64,000 nucleotides of DNA, from contig NZ_JBBOBR010000001.1 in the NCBI RefSeq assembly GCF_038002165.1, positions 2,232,001-2,296,000 of the forward strand, given 5' to 3'. The DNA is from Cytobacillus sp. FSL H8-0458 (GTDB lineage: Bacteria > Bacillota > Bacilli > Bacillales > Cytobacillaceae). This document shows positions 18,260 to 26,601 of this stretch, piece after piece. The position numbers and the translations under genes are program-made. Under the pieces are notes generated by a model. That model did no database searches. It was given only the letters and a program-made list of their open reading frames with translations, and was not told where the DNA came from. How positions within the stretch are numbered: the first letter of the stretch is position 1; every line of letters starts with the position of its first letter.

Positions 18260-19434
18260 CACACTTCCTCCTTTTGCATGAATTTTTCAGCTTGATAACG
18301 GCACACGCCATCAAGAAACGTTGCCACTAGCTCCAGTTTTGGCGTTAACACAATAAAGTCGGCATCAAGTCCGGCTGCTATATTGCCGCACTCCCCATCA
18401 AGATGAATACTTGCAGCGGGTGCCTTGCTGGCCATATAGATTGCTTCTTCAGGAGTTGCAATTCCCCATTCCACGATATTTCTGACCGCATCGATCAGCC
18501 GCAAAATACTTCCTGCTAAACTTTCTGACTCTAAACGGGCAGCCCCATCCTTCACTTCGACTGGAAATTCGCCTAGCTGATAGCGGCCATCAGGCATGCC
18601 GCCAGCCATCATGCAATCAGAGATAAGGACCGTTTCTTTTCTGCTCCTGGCATTCATTAACACCTTTGCAGCGGCCGGATGGACATGGTGCCCATCACAA
18701 ATAATTTCGGCAAACACATGAGATAGAGACAGGGCAGCACCTGCCATGCCAGGCTCACGATGATGCAGCCCACTCATGCCATTGAAAGTGTGAATAAAAA
18801 TCGTGGCCCCTTTTTCCACCGCATGCTTTGCTTCTTCATATGTAGCATTGCTATGGGCTAACCCAACAGCTATGCCATTGTTCACTGCATACTCGATAAA
18901 TTCTGCTGCCCCCTGCCTCTCCGGTGCAAGAGCGATTTTTTTTATTAAATTACTCGACTGCTGTTGCCACGTATCCAGCATTTCTATGGAAGGATCACAA
19001 AAATAGCTTTTGTTCTGCGCCCCTTTATGTTTTTCAGTAAAAAAGGGACCCTCTAAAAAGATTCCTTTTATTTTCGCACCCTTAACCTCTGTATAATGTT
19101 CGCCAATCATTGCCGCCACTTCATTCAATAATTTAGTTGAAGAGGTTAATGTTGTTGGCAAAAAAGAAGTCACACCGCATGAGAGCAGCCCCTCAGAAAT
19201 CGCTTTTAATCCGTCAAGATCATTGTCCATCACATCATGATTTTGAAATCCATGGATATGAGTATCAACTAACCCTGGAGCAATCCATTGCCCGGCATAA
19301 TCGATAACCTTAGCTGTTTCGGTTGGCAATTCATCAATAAAAGAGGCAAACCTTCCCTCTTTTATTTTTAGGAAGCCAGGACCCGCTGCCCCGTCTTCGA
19401 GAAAAAATTTATCTGCATATATATATTGTTCCAT
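18259..19434 (-). CDS. nagA: N-acetylglucosamine/galactosamine-6-phosphate deacetylase
   Basis: A 391-residue amidohydrolase that removes acetate from GlcNAc-6-P or GalNAc-6-P. Metal-binding features are visible: APGLVDTHIHG near residue 55, the glutamate in FLEGPFF, the histidines in GLAHSNATYEEA and IHTFNGMSGLHHREPG, and the catalytic aspartate in LISDCMMAGG. Context with AgaS, LacC and LacD points to the GalNAc-6-P (AgaA) role, although sequence alone does not separate the two activities. The chosen ATG has AGAGGTG six bases upstream; a GTG three codons earlier overlaps that site. Confidence 0.92.
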   Translation of the reverse strand: MEQYIYADKFFLEDGAAGPGFLKIKEGRFASFIDELPTETAKVIDYAGQWIAPGLVDTHIHGFQNHDVMDNDLDGLKAISEGLLSCGVTSFLPTTLTSSTKLLNEVAAMIGEHYTEVKGAKIKGIFLEGPFFTEKHKGAQNKSYFCDPSIEMLDTWQQQSSNLIKKIALAPERQGAAEFIEYAVNNGIAVGLAHSNATYEEAKHAVEKGATIFIHTFNGMSGLHHREPGMAGAALSLSHVFAEIICDGHHVHPAAAKVLMNARSRKETVLISDCMMAGGMPDGRYQLGEFPVEVKDGAARLESESLAGSILRLIDAVRNIVEWGIATPEEAIYMASKAPAASIHLDGECGNIAAGLDADFIVLTPKLELVATFLDGVCRYQAEKFMQKEEV

Positions 19435-19552
19435 ACATTGCACCTCTTTTTTCGAAAGGCTGTTTTCTGAAACGTTGATGTACCAGCATTCTGAATTAAA
19501 GAACCAGAAACCCGTTTCACTTTATTTCATTTATTATTTATTCTTTCGCGAG

Positions 19553-20752
19553 TTACAAAAAGAGCTTGGTTCCCTTTTCTTTTTCTTCTTTATATTTGTG
19601 TATAGTGACTCCTTTTACCACACGGTTGACAGTTCCGTTTGGCGAGGGGGTATCAGGTTTATTCCCGACTTTAATGGCAGCAAGCAGCGCCATCGTTTGT
19701 CCGATCATAATAAACGGAAGAGACATATACGCATCTGGAACTTCTCCTGCTATTCCGTCAAATAAAAAGGCATCTCCCGAAAAAAGCGGGTCCGCTTCTG
19801 ACGCGATCGCACAAACTAATGGAGAGATCTGATCCTGTTTTAGTTCATTTAAAATATCCAAATCGTATTGGCGGGTATACGGGTTGTTTGAAACGAAAAC
19901 GAACACAGCCGTCTTTTCATTCACAAATGATTTCGGACCATGGCGGAAGCCAAGTGATGAGTCAAAGGCTGTCGCAACTTTTCCCGCTGTTAATTCCAGA
20001 ATTTTCAATTGCGCTTCTCTCGCCAAGCCCTCAAATCCGCCAGATCCAAGATATATGATCCGTTCAAAGTCAACCGCCGCTATTTTTTTAATATCCTTTT
20101 CTCTCCAGATGACACTTTCACCCATAAGCCGGATTTTATTAACAATTTTCTCCTTTTCTCCATCTGAAGAGGAATCAAAAATAAGCAAGGCTGTTAACGC
20201 CATACATGTGTAGCTACCGGTCATAGCGAAGCCTTGGTCATTGGACTTTTCAGGCATTATCAATAGCAGATTGTCCTCATCCCCGATTGCACGCTTTGCC
20301 AGCTTGCCATCCTTTGAGCATGTAATCGTTAATTGATAGAGATCCGTTACAATTTGCTCTGCCAGCTCAACAGCTGCAACGCTTTCAGGACTGTTTCCGC
20401 TGCGGGCAAAGGATACAAGCACGGTTGGAATATCACTTTTGAGAAATTGATATGGATTTGAAACAATCGCTGTTGTCGGCACACTCTGCAGACCCCACTG
20501 TTGTTCATCAACTTTCCCCTTTAAATACGGGGTAACAGTGTCACCTACGTATGCAGAGGTACCGGCACCTGTAAAAATGACGCGAATCTTCTCGTGCTTT
20601 TTCTGTATATTGCGTAAAAAAGCTTTTATATCCCCGCTTTTTTGCAGAAATGAATGTAATGCTTCACCCCATAAATCAGGCTGCTGCTTAATTTCGGCAG
20701 TTGTATGCTCCGCACCTAACGAAATTAATTTTTCCTTGTTTAAATTAAACAT
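19553..20752 (-). CDS. agaS: AgaS-type galactosamine-6-phosphate deaminase/isomerase
   Basis: A 399-residue double-SIS-domain protein. The first SIS domain includes VIFTGAGTSAYVGD and the second includes IIYLGSGGFEGLAREAQLK and GFRHGPKSFV. AgaS converts galactosamine 6-phosphate to tagatose 6-phosphate with loss of ammonia and links NagA to LacC. The long open frame upstream has no ribosome site; the ATG used has GAGGAGTG upstream. It follows the ROK kinase by 23 bases. Confidence 0.92.
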   Translation of the reverse strand: MFNLNKEKLISLGAEHTTAEIKQQPDLWGEALHSFLQKSGDIKAFLRNIQKKHEKIRVIFTGAGTSAYVGDTVTPYLKGKVDEQQWGLQSVPTTAIVSNPYQFLKSDIPTVLVSFARSGNSPESVAAVELAEQIVTDLYQLTITCSKDGKLAKRAIGDEDNLLLIMPEKSNDQGFAMTGSYTCMALTALLIFDSSSDGEKEKIVNKIRLMGESVIWREKDIKKIAAVDFERIIYLGSGGFEGLAREAQLKILELTAGKVATAFDSSLGFRHGPKSFVNEKTAVFVFVSNNPYTRQYDLDILNELKQDQISPLVCAIASEADPLFSGDAFLFDGIAGEVPDAYMSLPFIMIGQTMALLAAIKVGNKPDTPSPNGTVNRVVKGVTIHKYKEEKEKGTKLFL

Positions 20753-20775
20753 CTTTGACACTCCTCTATTAAAAA

Positions 20776-21681
20776 TTAAATGCATCCAAATACTTGCAAT
20801 CCCGCACCGATCACACCATTATCCTGCTTGATTGTACTGATTGACATACGGCTTAATAGATGCTGTTGTTCAGGGATCTGGTAGATTTTTAGTTTTTCCT
20901 TAATCATTTCAAGCAGGTAAGAATTATTTGCGATTACGCTGCCGCCAAAAACGACTTGGTGCGGGTCTAATAAACATGAAATAGAGTAGATACCCTGAGC
21001 CCAACTATCAGTCACCTCGTCAATGACCGGCTGAAATTCCAGCGCACCGGCTCGATAGCGTTCAAAGACATCCTTTGCCGACAAATCCGCTACTTGCAAT
21101 TCTCTTTCAGCTATTTTGGCAATCGAGGGTCCTGCAGCCGCTTTTTCCAGCCTTTCGAGCTTCCTATCAGCTGCTCTTGTAAAAATAGGAATCAAGCCTA
21201 CTTCTCCTGCGAATCCCGCCCCTCTATAAAAGGATCCATTATGAATGATAGCGCAGGAGATGCCCGTGCTTATCGTAATATAGACAAACGTTTCATCTAT
21301 TTTTCCACGTGTAGCCTTCCACTCAGCATATGCAGCGGTATAGACGTCATTGTCAGTAACAATCCTCTCGAGTTGGAAATGTTTACGCAGCCGTCCAGCA
21401 ACAGGGAATTGTGCCCACGGCAGGTTATTTTGAAAAACTGCAATCCCCTGCCCCCGATCGACCTTTCCTGGTACACCAACACCAATACCTTCCATGTCAC
21501 CTATAGAATAAGCGGTATTTTTTAAAACTTCTTCTACCGATTCTACGACTCTGATAAACATTTTTTCTCTGCTCGATGGATCACTTTTTACTTCTGCCCG
21601 ATATAGCAATTCCCCGGTTTCAGAAACAATTCCCGCCGCAATCTTCGTCCCGCCAATATCAATACCAATGGCTTTTCTCAT
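20776..21681 (-). CDS. ROK-family sugar kinase lacking the zinc motif
   Basis: A 301-residue ROK kinase with the ATP phosphate loop AIGIDIGGTKIAAGI, a catalytic-type aspartate in VTDNDVYTAAYAEW and the second phosphate block TISTGISCAII. The usual ROK signature ends in a CxCGxxGCxE zinc site. Here GFAGEVGLIPIF runs straight on without those cysteines, and the metal histidine is replaced by Leu. It is the first gene of the amino-sugar operon, so it may phosphorylate GalNAc released inside the cell after GH88 action. This would feed NagA. An AGGTGAATGTT ribosome site selects the start; the upstream extension has none. Confidence 0.85.
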   Translation of the reverse strand: MRKAIGIDIGGTKIAAGIVSETGELLYRAEVKSDPSSREKMFIRVVESVEEVLKNTAYSIGDMEGIGVGVPGKVDRGQGIAVFQNNLPWAQFPVAGRLRKHFQLERIVTDNDVYTAAYAEWKATRGKIDETFVYITISTGISCAIIHNGSFYRGAGFAGEVGLIPIFTRAADRKLERLEKAAAGPSIAKIAERELQVADLSAKDVFERYRAGALEFQPVIDEVTDSWAQGIYSISCLLDPHQVVFGGSVIANNSYLLEMIKEKLKIYQIPEQQHLLSRMSISTIKQDNGVIGAGLQVFGCI

Positions 21682-21757
21682 AACATTCACCTCGACAGTA
21701 AAATTTCTATATGAACTCAATCTTTGTAAGGATGGGTTGTTGGTACAAGATGATCAT

Positions 21758-21789
21758 TAAAAAAACTCATAGATAGAAAACTATGAGTT
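21758..21789 (-). terminator. Intrinsic terminator of the second ABC operon
   Basis: Inverted repeat AACTCATAG / CTATGAGTT (21764-21772 and 21781-21789) with an 8-base loop; on the minus strand it runs into a short T tract. It lies downstream of the MalG-type permease and before the ROK kinase, so the ROK operon needs its own promoter. Confidence 0.7.
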
Positions 21790-21825
21790 CATTTAATTAA
21801 TAATTTTATTATAACACTAAAACTT

Positions 21826-21841
21826 GTTGGGTCAACCCGAC
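21826..21841. promoter_or_regulatory. Imperfect 16-base palindrome
   Basis: GTTGGGTCAACCCGAC pairs along its length except for one internal mismatch and the centre. It is the most GC-rich spot in the intergenic DNA between the ABC permease and the terminator upstream of the ROK operon. It could be an operator; no regulator family is indicated. Confidence 0.3.
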
Positions 21842-21907
21842 ATTTAAAATGTTATTTTCCTTCAAACTTTAAGCTCCAGCTGTGAAGAATAGTGTTAAAC
21901 CAAATTG

Positions 21908-22741
21908 TTATTTCCCTCCCGTAACAGCAATCCCTTCAATAAACTGTTTTTGCAGGAAGACAAACAAGATCAGCATTGGCAGGATGGCTAGAAAAGATCC
22001 AGCCATTAGAATTGGGTAATTGGTCAAAAATTGCCCCTGAAGTGAGGATAATCCCACTGATAGAGTCATAGACTCAGGAGAACTATTGACAATCATCGGC
22101 CACATCAATTCATTCCAGCTCCAGAGTGTTGTAAAGATCCCAAGAGCGATTAAACCCGGCTTTGCAAGCGGGAGCATCACCTTCCAATAAATTTGAAAAT
22201 GGTTGCAGCCATCAAGTCTGGCCGCCTCCTCCAATTCTTTAGGCAGTCCCATGAAAAACTGCCGCAATAGAAACGTGCCAAACGCGCTGAACAACCCTGG
22301 TACAATGACTGCCTGCAGGGAATTGAGCCAGCCTAATTTCACCATAATCATATATTGCGGCAACAGGAAAACTTGCCCAGGCACCATTAACACAGTAAGC
22401 GCTAACAAAAATAGAATGTTTCTCCCCGGAAATTCAATTCTGGCAAAGGCATATGCAGCTAATGAACATAGGAACAATTGGCCGGCTGTCCGAAGAACTG
22501 TAATAATTACAGTATTGTACATAAATTTGAAAAAGGGCAGGAGTCCAAATACCTCTTTATAATTTCCCCACTGAAAATCTTCGGGAATCAAAACCGGGGG
22601 TACTTGAATCGATTCAGCATACGTCTTTAACGAGGTAAGGATCATCCATAAGAAAGGCAGAACCATTGCTGCAGCCCCAATAATCAGGATGAAATGGAAA
22701 AGGAATGTTCTACTTGTAATAAGCTTAAGTGCTCTGTCCAT
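21908..22741 (-). CDS. Carbohydrate ABC transporter permease, MalG type (second system)
   Basis: A 277-residue six-span permease with the EAA loop EEAARLDGCNHFQIYWKVML. It is the last gene of the LacI-linked transport operon. AAAGGGAGAG lies eight bases before the chosen ATG; an ATG two codons earlier is too close to that site. No ATPase gene is present, so it probably uses the shared MsmX-type ATPase. The cargo is unknown; the adjoining amino-sugar operon suggests a glycosaminoglycan-derived or other host glycan sugar. Confidence 0.9.
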   Translation of the reverse strand: MDRALKLITSRTFLFHFILIIGAAAMVLPFLWMILTSLKTYAESIQVPPVLIPEDFQWGNYKEVFGLLPFFKFMYNTVIITVLRTAGQLFLCSLAAYAFARIEFPGRNILFLLALTVLMVPGQVFLLPQYMIMVKLGWLNSLQAVIVPGLFSAFGTFLLRQFFMGLPKELEEAARLDGCNHFQIYWKVMLPLAKPGLIALGIFTTLWSWNELMWPMIVNSSPESMTLSVGLSSLQGQFLTNYPILMAGSFLAILPMLILFVFLQKQFIEGIAVTGGK

Positions 22742-22755
22742 CGGCATCTCTCCCT

Positions 22756-23703
22756 TTAATCATAATGAACCCATTTTTTCTGAAGAACCATCTGGATGGC
22801 TGTAATTATTAAAATGACCGCTAATAAAAGAACTGCAATAGCCGCAGCATACCCTTTATCGTTTAGTACAAATGCATGCTGATAGAACAAATAAACAATG
22901 GACTGTGTACTTTCAAGCGCCGTGCTGCTTTTTCCAATCATCATGAAAATCAAGTCGAATACTTGAAAGGCACCAATCAGTGACATAATGGACACAAAGA
23001 AAATAACTGGTGAAAGCAGCGGCAGTGTAATTTTAAAAAATACAGTGACAGGACCTGCACCATCTATTTCTGCTGCCTCATAATACATCTTTGGAATACC
23101 TTGCAGCCCTGAAAGAAAAATGACCATATTATAGCCAATGCCGCTCCAAATCGCTACCGCAATAATCGAATATAAAGCAATTTTAGGATCACTTACCCAC
23201 TGCGGCCCTTCAATTCCGACCAAGGATAATAAATAATTAAACATCCCATAGTCTGCGTTATACAGCCATTTCCAGACCATCGCAATGGCAGCTGGCATAG
23301 TGATGACTGGCAAAAAGTATAAAGTACGGTAAATAGATTTACCTTTAATATTCTGATTTAAGAGAACAGCCACAACAATAGACAGGAAAATTCCAATCGG
23401 CACGGTAAAAATGATATAGATGCTTGTGTTTTTAAATGCTTGCAGGAGAGCTGCATCCTCAAGCAATCTCTTATAATTGTCTAAGCCTGTCCATTCATAC
23501 TGTCCAAATGCACCCCATTCGGTAAAGCTAAAGTAAAAATTCTGAGCAATGGGCCAGAGATAAAAAATAAACAGACCCAGCATTGTAGGTGCAATCATAA
23601 GATAAGCCCAAAAATAGTCTGAACGCTTCCTCGTTTTAGCAAGGTTAGAAACCTTTATCTTTTTGGCTGATTTTACATCTGTCTGAAGAGGTACTTCCCT
23701 CAA
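22756..23703 (-). CDS. Carbohydrate ABC transporter permease, MalF type (second system)
   Basis: A six-span permease of about 315 residues with the EAA loop EAAEIDGAGPVTVFFKITLP. Start choice is unusual: the first ATG in frame directly abuts the ribosome site AAGGAGGG, which leaves no room for initiation, whereas a TTG two codons later sits at normal distance. The TTG is therefore preferred, though the ATG cannot be excluded. It lies between the binding protein and its MalG partner. Confidence 0.88.
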   Translation of the reverse strand: MREVPLQTDVKSAKKIKVSNLAKTRKRSDYFWAYLMIAPTMLGLFIFYLWPIAQNFYFSFTEWGAFGQYEWTGLDNYKRLLEDAALLQAFKNTSIYIIFTVPIGIFLSIVVAVLLNQNIKGKSIYRTLYFLPVITMPAAIAMVWKWLYNADYGMFNYLLSLVGIEGPQWVSDPKIALYSIIAVAIWSGIGYNMVIFLSGLQGIPKMYYEAAEIDGAGPVTVFFKITLPLLSPVIFFVSIMSLIGAFQVFDLIFMMIGKSSTALESTQSIVYLFYQHAFVLNDKGYAAAIAVLLLAVILIITAIQMVLQKKWVHYD

Positions 23704-23766
23704 AGTCATCCCTCCTTATATGAATGGAAGAGAAGAATAGCAAAATCCTTCTCTTCAATTTAGTAA

Positions 23767-25017
23767 TTACTTGGACAATGCCTCATTTGCTTTCTTTGTC
23801 AGCTCTTCTGCTGCTTCTTCAATACTTATTTCCTCACTCCAGGCCTTTTTAAGTACATCTGTTTCGTACTGCCAGATTTCCCCCGTTTTTTCCACACTTG
23901 GCAAAGGCACTGAATATTCTGCTCCATCAATAAATGCTTGAAGGTTTAAATTAGGGACCGATTCTTTCCATGCATCCTGTGTACCATTAAATGCTGGAAT
24001 AACGGTTCCTGTTTTGGCATAAACTTCTGCTGCTTCTTTGGAGCCAAGGAATTGAACAAACTTCCAGGCTTCTTCTTTATGTTTTGTATTCGAAGATATT
24101 ACATTGGAAAGCCCGTGGATAGAAACGGCACGCTTTTTGCCTTGTGGAACCACCGCTACATCTAAATCAGGATTTTTCTTATATTCAGGAACCATCCAAG
24201 GACCATCAAACATCATCGCTATTTTTCCAGATGAGAATAATTCAGAAGCCGCCGTTTCGGTCATCTGTGCTTGAGTAGGAGAGAGTCCTTCTTTAATAAA
24301 GCTGACATTGTATCCTAATGCCTCGATTGCCTCAGGCTGATCAAAACCTGCGGACTTGCCATCCTCAGAAATGATATAGCCGCCATTTTGCCAGATGAAA
24401 TCGTAATATCCTCCCTGATTGCCCATTAATGCCGCATAGCCCCAAATTCCTTTTTCTTTGTCAGTCAGCTGTTTCGCAGCTTCCTTCAATTTTTCCCAAT
24501 CCCATGTTTCATCCGGGTAGGATACTCCGGCTTCATCAAAGATTTTCTTGTTATACCATAGCCCGGTTGTATCGTAATCCTTTGGAATCCCATAAATATC
24601 TCCACCTACCGTGTAAAGATCAATCAGTGATTCCGGGTAATTTTCTAAGCTATAGTTGTCCTTTTCCGCCATTTCACTTAATGGAAGAATGACCTTCCCT
24701 TCTGCATACTGCACAACATGTGCACCATTCATCCATAAAACATCTGGCAAAGCACCGCCCGTTGCCGCTGTTTCAAGCTTTTGAAAGTATTGGCCATAAG
24801 GTGTGATTTCTGTTTTCACTTGAATGTCCGGATATTTTTCATTAAATAACTTTATAATTTCTTCAATCGCCGGAACCTGCTTTTTATCCCAGAATCCATA
24901 CGTAATCTCAACCTTGCCATCTTTTCCTCCGCCGGATGCTGCATCATTATCACTGCAGCCTGATAGGCCAATCACACCTAATACAACGGTTAATAGCATG
25001 ATGATCCATTTCTTCAT
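23767..25017 (-). CDS. Sugar ABC transporter substrate-binding lipoprotein (second system)
   Basis: A 416-residue family-1 solute-binding protein with a lipoprotein signal ending in GLSGC (Cys21). Typical blocks are VLWMNGAHVVQYAEGKVILP, GIPKDYDTTGLWYNKKIFDE and KIAMMFDGPWMVPEY. It is the first gene of the second transport operon, and the two LacI-type operator sequences lie 95-135 bases upstream. The permeases follow in the usual binding protein, MalF, MalG order. Confidence 0.92.
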   Translation of the reverse strand: MKKWIIMLLTVVLGVIGLSGCSDNDAASGGGKDGKVEITYGFWDKKQVPAIEEIIKLFNEKYPDIQVKTEITPYGQYFQKLETAATGGALPDVLWMNGAHVVQYAEGKVILPLSEMAEKDNYSLENYPESLIDLYTVGGDIYGIPKDYDTTGLWYNKKIFDEAGVSYPDETWDWEKLKEAAKQLTDKEKGIWGYAALMGNQGGYYDFIWQNGGYIISEDGKSAGFDQPEAIEALGYNVSFIKEGLSPTQAQMTETAASELFSSGKIAMMFDGPWMVPEYKKNPDLDVAVVPQGKKRAVSIHGLSNVISSNTKHKEEAWKFVQFLGSKEAAEVYAKTGTVIPAFNGTQDAWKESVPNLNLQAFIDGAEYSVPLPSVEKTGEIWQYETDVLKKAWSEEISIEEAAEELTKKANEALSK

Positions 25018-25111
25018 CCCATTTCCCTTCTTTCCTAAAGTTTTTTGTTTGCCTAACTCAAAACATAAGGGTTTATCTCTAGATGAATAAAAATGTTATG
25101 AACGTAAATTA

Positions 25112-25127
25112 TTTATAACGTTTACCA
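25112..25127. promoter_or_regulatory. LacI-type operator, weaker copy
   Basis: TTTATAACGTTTACCA contains the central AACGTT core of LacI-family operators with one good half-site. Its centre is 22 bases, about two helical turns, from the stronger copy at 25133-25150. Confidence 0.45.
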
Positions 25128-25132
25128 CCTCC

Positions 25133-25150
25133 TTGGATAACGTTTTCCAA
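25133..25150. promoter_or_regulatory. LacI-type operator, strong copy
   Basis: TTGGATAACGTTTTCCAA is an 18-base near-perfect palindrome (one mismatched pair) around a central CG, as expected for a LacI-family regulator. It lies between the oxidoreductase gene and the binding-protein gene, about 115 bases upstream of the latter. The LacI-family gene nearby is the obvious candidate regulator. Confidence 0.65.
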
Positions 25151-25234
25151 ATTCTCAGTTTTCTGCATTAAGATATAATCTTAACGGGTCAAAATATATT
25201 GCAGCACTGCTTAAAAAGCTGTGTTTACAAACTT

Positions 25235-26509
25235 TTAAACTTGAATATTCCCCACTAAACCATGATAATATTCATCTATATTAATAGATTGACCCTGGTT
25301 TAACCGTGACTCTTCCGCTGCAAATGCCATTAGATGACTTCTTACAGATGCGGAAACAGAAGAAACACTGTCCTCCTTATTGCCATTCCGGACTTCTTCC
25401 AGGAATAGTCTCATTATTCCACGGTCTCCACCGCCATGCCCGCCGACTGGCTGATCAAAATGAATCACTGTTTCCTGCCTAGTTAGGAAATCAAAAATTG
25501 AGATTTTATTTTCTTCCATGTTTCCGCGGATTTCACCTTTGGTTCCCATTATTTGAACGATTCGAGTTTGTTCTCTTGTAAATCCGCACATGCTGAAGGA
25601 AGCGGTTGCTCCTCCCTCAAATTCCATATTGACAACTTGATGGTCGACGACATTATTATCTGAGCGATATACACACTTTCCATAAGGCGTTCTATTCAAG
25701 GCTTCAATTATGCCTTCATTTGTATAATCTTCTGTAAATTTTTTTGCCCAGCCTCTTCCTTCTCCGAGGTAATACCGTCCTGCATGGAATGGGCACTCCA
25801 GCTCGGCAGGACATCCATCCAAGCATCGCAATGGGGCTCCTTCCGGGGCATTTTCCGCTTTAAAATGCATCAGGGATCCATATGAACTTAATAGTTTACA
25901 TGGTTTTCCCAGTACATATGAAATGATATCCATGTCGTGACAGGACTTCTGGAGGATCATCGGACTTGATTTTTCTTTGTTATTCCAATTGCCTCTTATA
26001 AAACTGTGTGACATATGCATAACTTCAACATTTTCATTTAATTGAAGAGATACAACTTCACCAATCTCCCCTCTGGAAATTACCTTTTTAATAGCTTTCC
26101 AAAAGTCGGTATACCTGAGCACATGACAGATCGTCAGCTGCCGGCCATATGTTTTAGCTTGCTGTTCCATTAATATACATTCCATCGGATCTGGTGACAT
26201 TGGTTTTTCCAAGAGTACATGATACCCTTGCTCTAAAGCTCTCATGGTAACTTTGAAATGATTTCTATCCAGGGTGCAGATAATGGCAATATCGGCAATT
26301 TGTTTGTCCAGCTGAGAGATCTCTTCCCATGATTCATAGCAATTTTCATTTGAAATCTGATGTTCTTGCTGGATTCTCCCTCTCCTATCCTTATTGGGTT
26401 CTGCAACAGCAACAATCTTTAATTCATGCGGATAATCGAGAGCATATGGTGCATATGCTCTCGCCCCTCTGTCCCCAGCTCCTATTAAGATCGCTGTCAT
26501 TGTCTTCAT
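25235..26509 (-). CDS. Gfo/Idh/MocA-family oxidoreductase
   Basis: A 424-residue protein with an N-terminal Rossmann fold (ILIGAGDRGARAYAPYAL), the EKP motif (LLEKPMSPDPMEC) of the family and a C-terminal alpha/beta domain. The middle carries a cluster LRCLDGCPAELECPFHAGRYY with three closely spaced cysteines, seen in a subgroup of the family. Members oxidise or reduce sugars and inositols with NAD(P). The substrate is unknown. The gene sits between lacI and the ABC operon, so it probably acts on the transported sugar. The ATG follows GAGGAGAAATTTAC. Confidence 0.88.
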   Translation of the reverse strand: MKTMTAILIGAGDRGARAYAPYALDYPHELKIVAVAEPNKDRRGRIQQEHQISNENCYESWEEISQLDKQIADIAIICTLDRNHFKVTMRALEQGYHVLLEKPMSPDPMECILMEQQAKTYGRQLTICHVLRYTDFWKAIKKVISRGEIGEVVSLQLNENVEVMHMSHSFIRGNWNNKEKSSPMILQKSCHDMDIISYVLGKPCKLLSSYGSLMHFKAENAPEGAPLRCLDGCPAELECPFHAGRYYLGEGRGWAKKFTEDYTNEGIIEALNRTPYGKCVYRSDNNVVDHQVVNMEFEGGATASFSMCGFTREQTRIVQIMGTKGEIRGNMEENKISIFDFLTRQETVIHFDQPVGGHGGGDRGIMRLFLEEVRNGNKEDSVSSVSASVRSHLMAFAAEESRLNQGQSINIDEYYHGLVGNIQV

Positions 26510-26543
26510 GTAAATTTCTCCTCTCTATTAGCCAAATAAATTC

Positions 26544-26580
26544 GGAAAATTTTCCTCATTTTATCCAAACGTTTTCCAGA
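26544..26580. promoter_or_regulatory. Candidate operator region before the oxidoreductase gene
   Basis: Two palindrome-like elements sit in the 92 bases between lacI and the oxidoreductase gene: a perfect 12-base GGAAAATTTTCC (26544-26555) and CCAAACGTTTTCCA (26565-26578), which has a good right half-site of a LacI operator. A further ACGTTTTT follows. They may allow the LacI protein to control the oxidoreductase. Confidence 0.4.
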
Positions 26581-26601
26581 CGTTTTTAAAAAAAGAACCG
26601 A

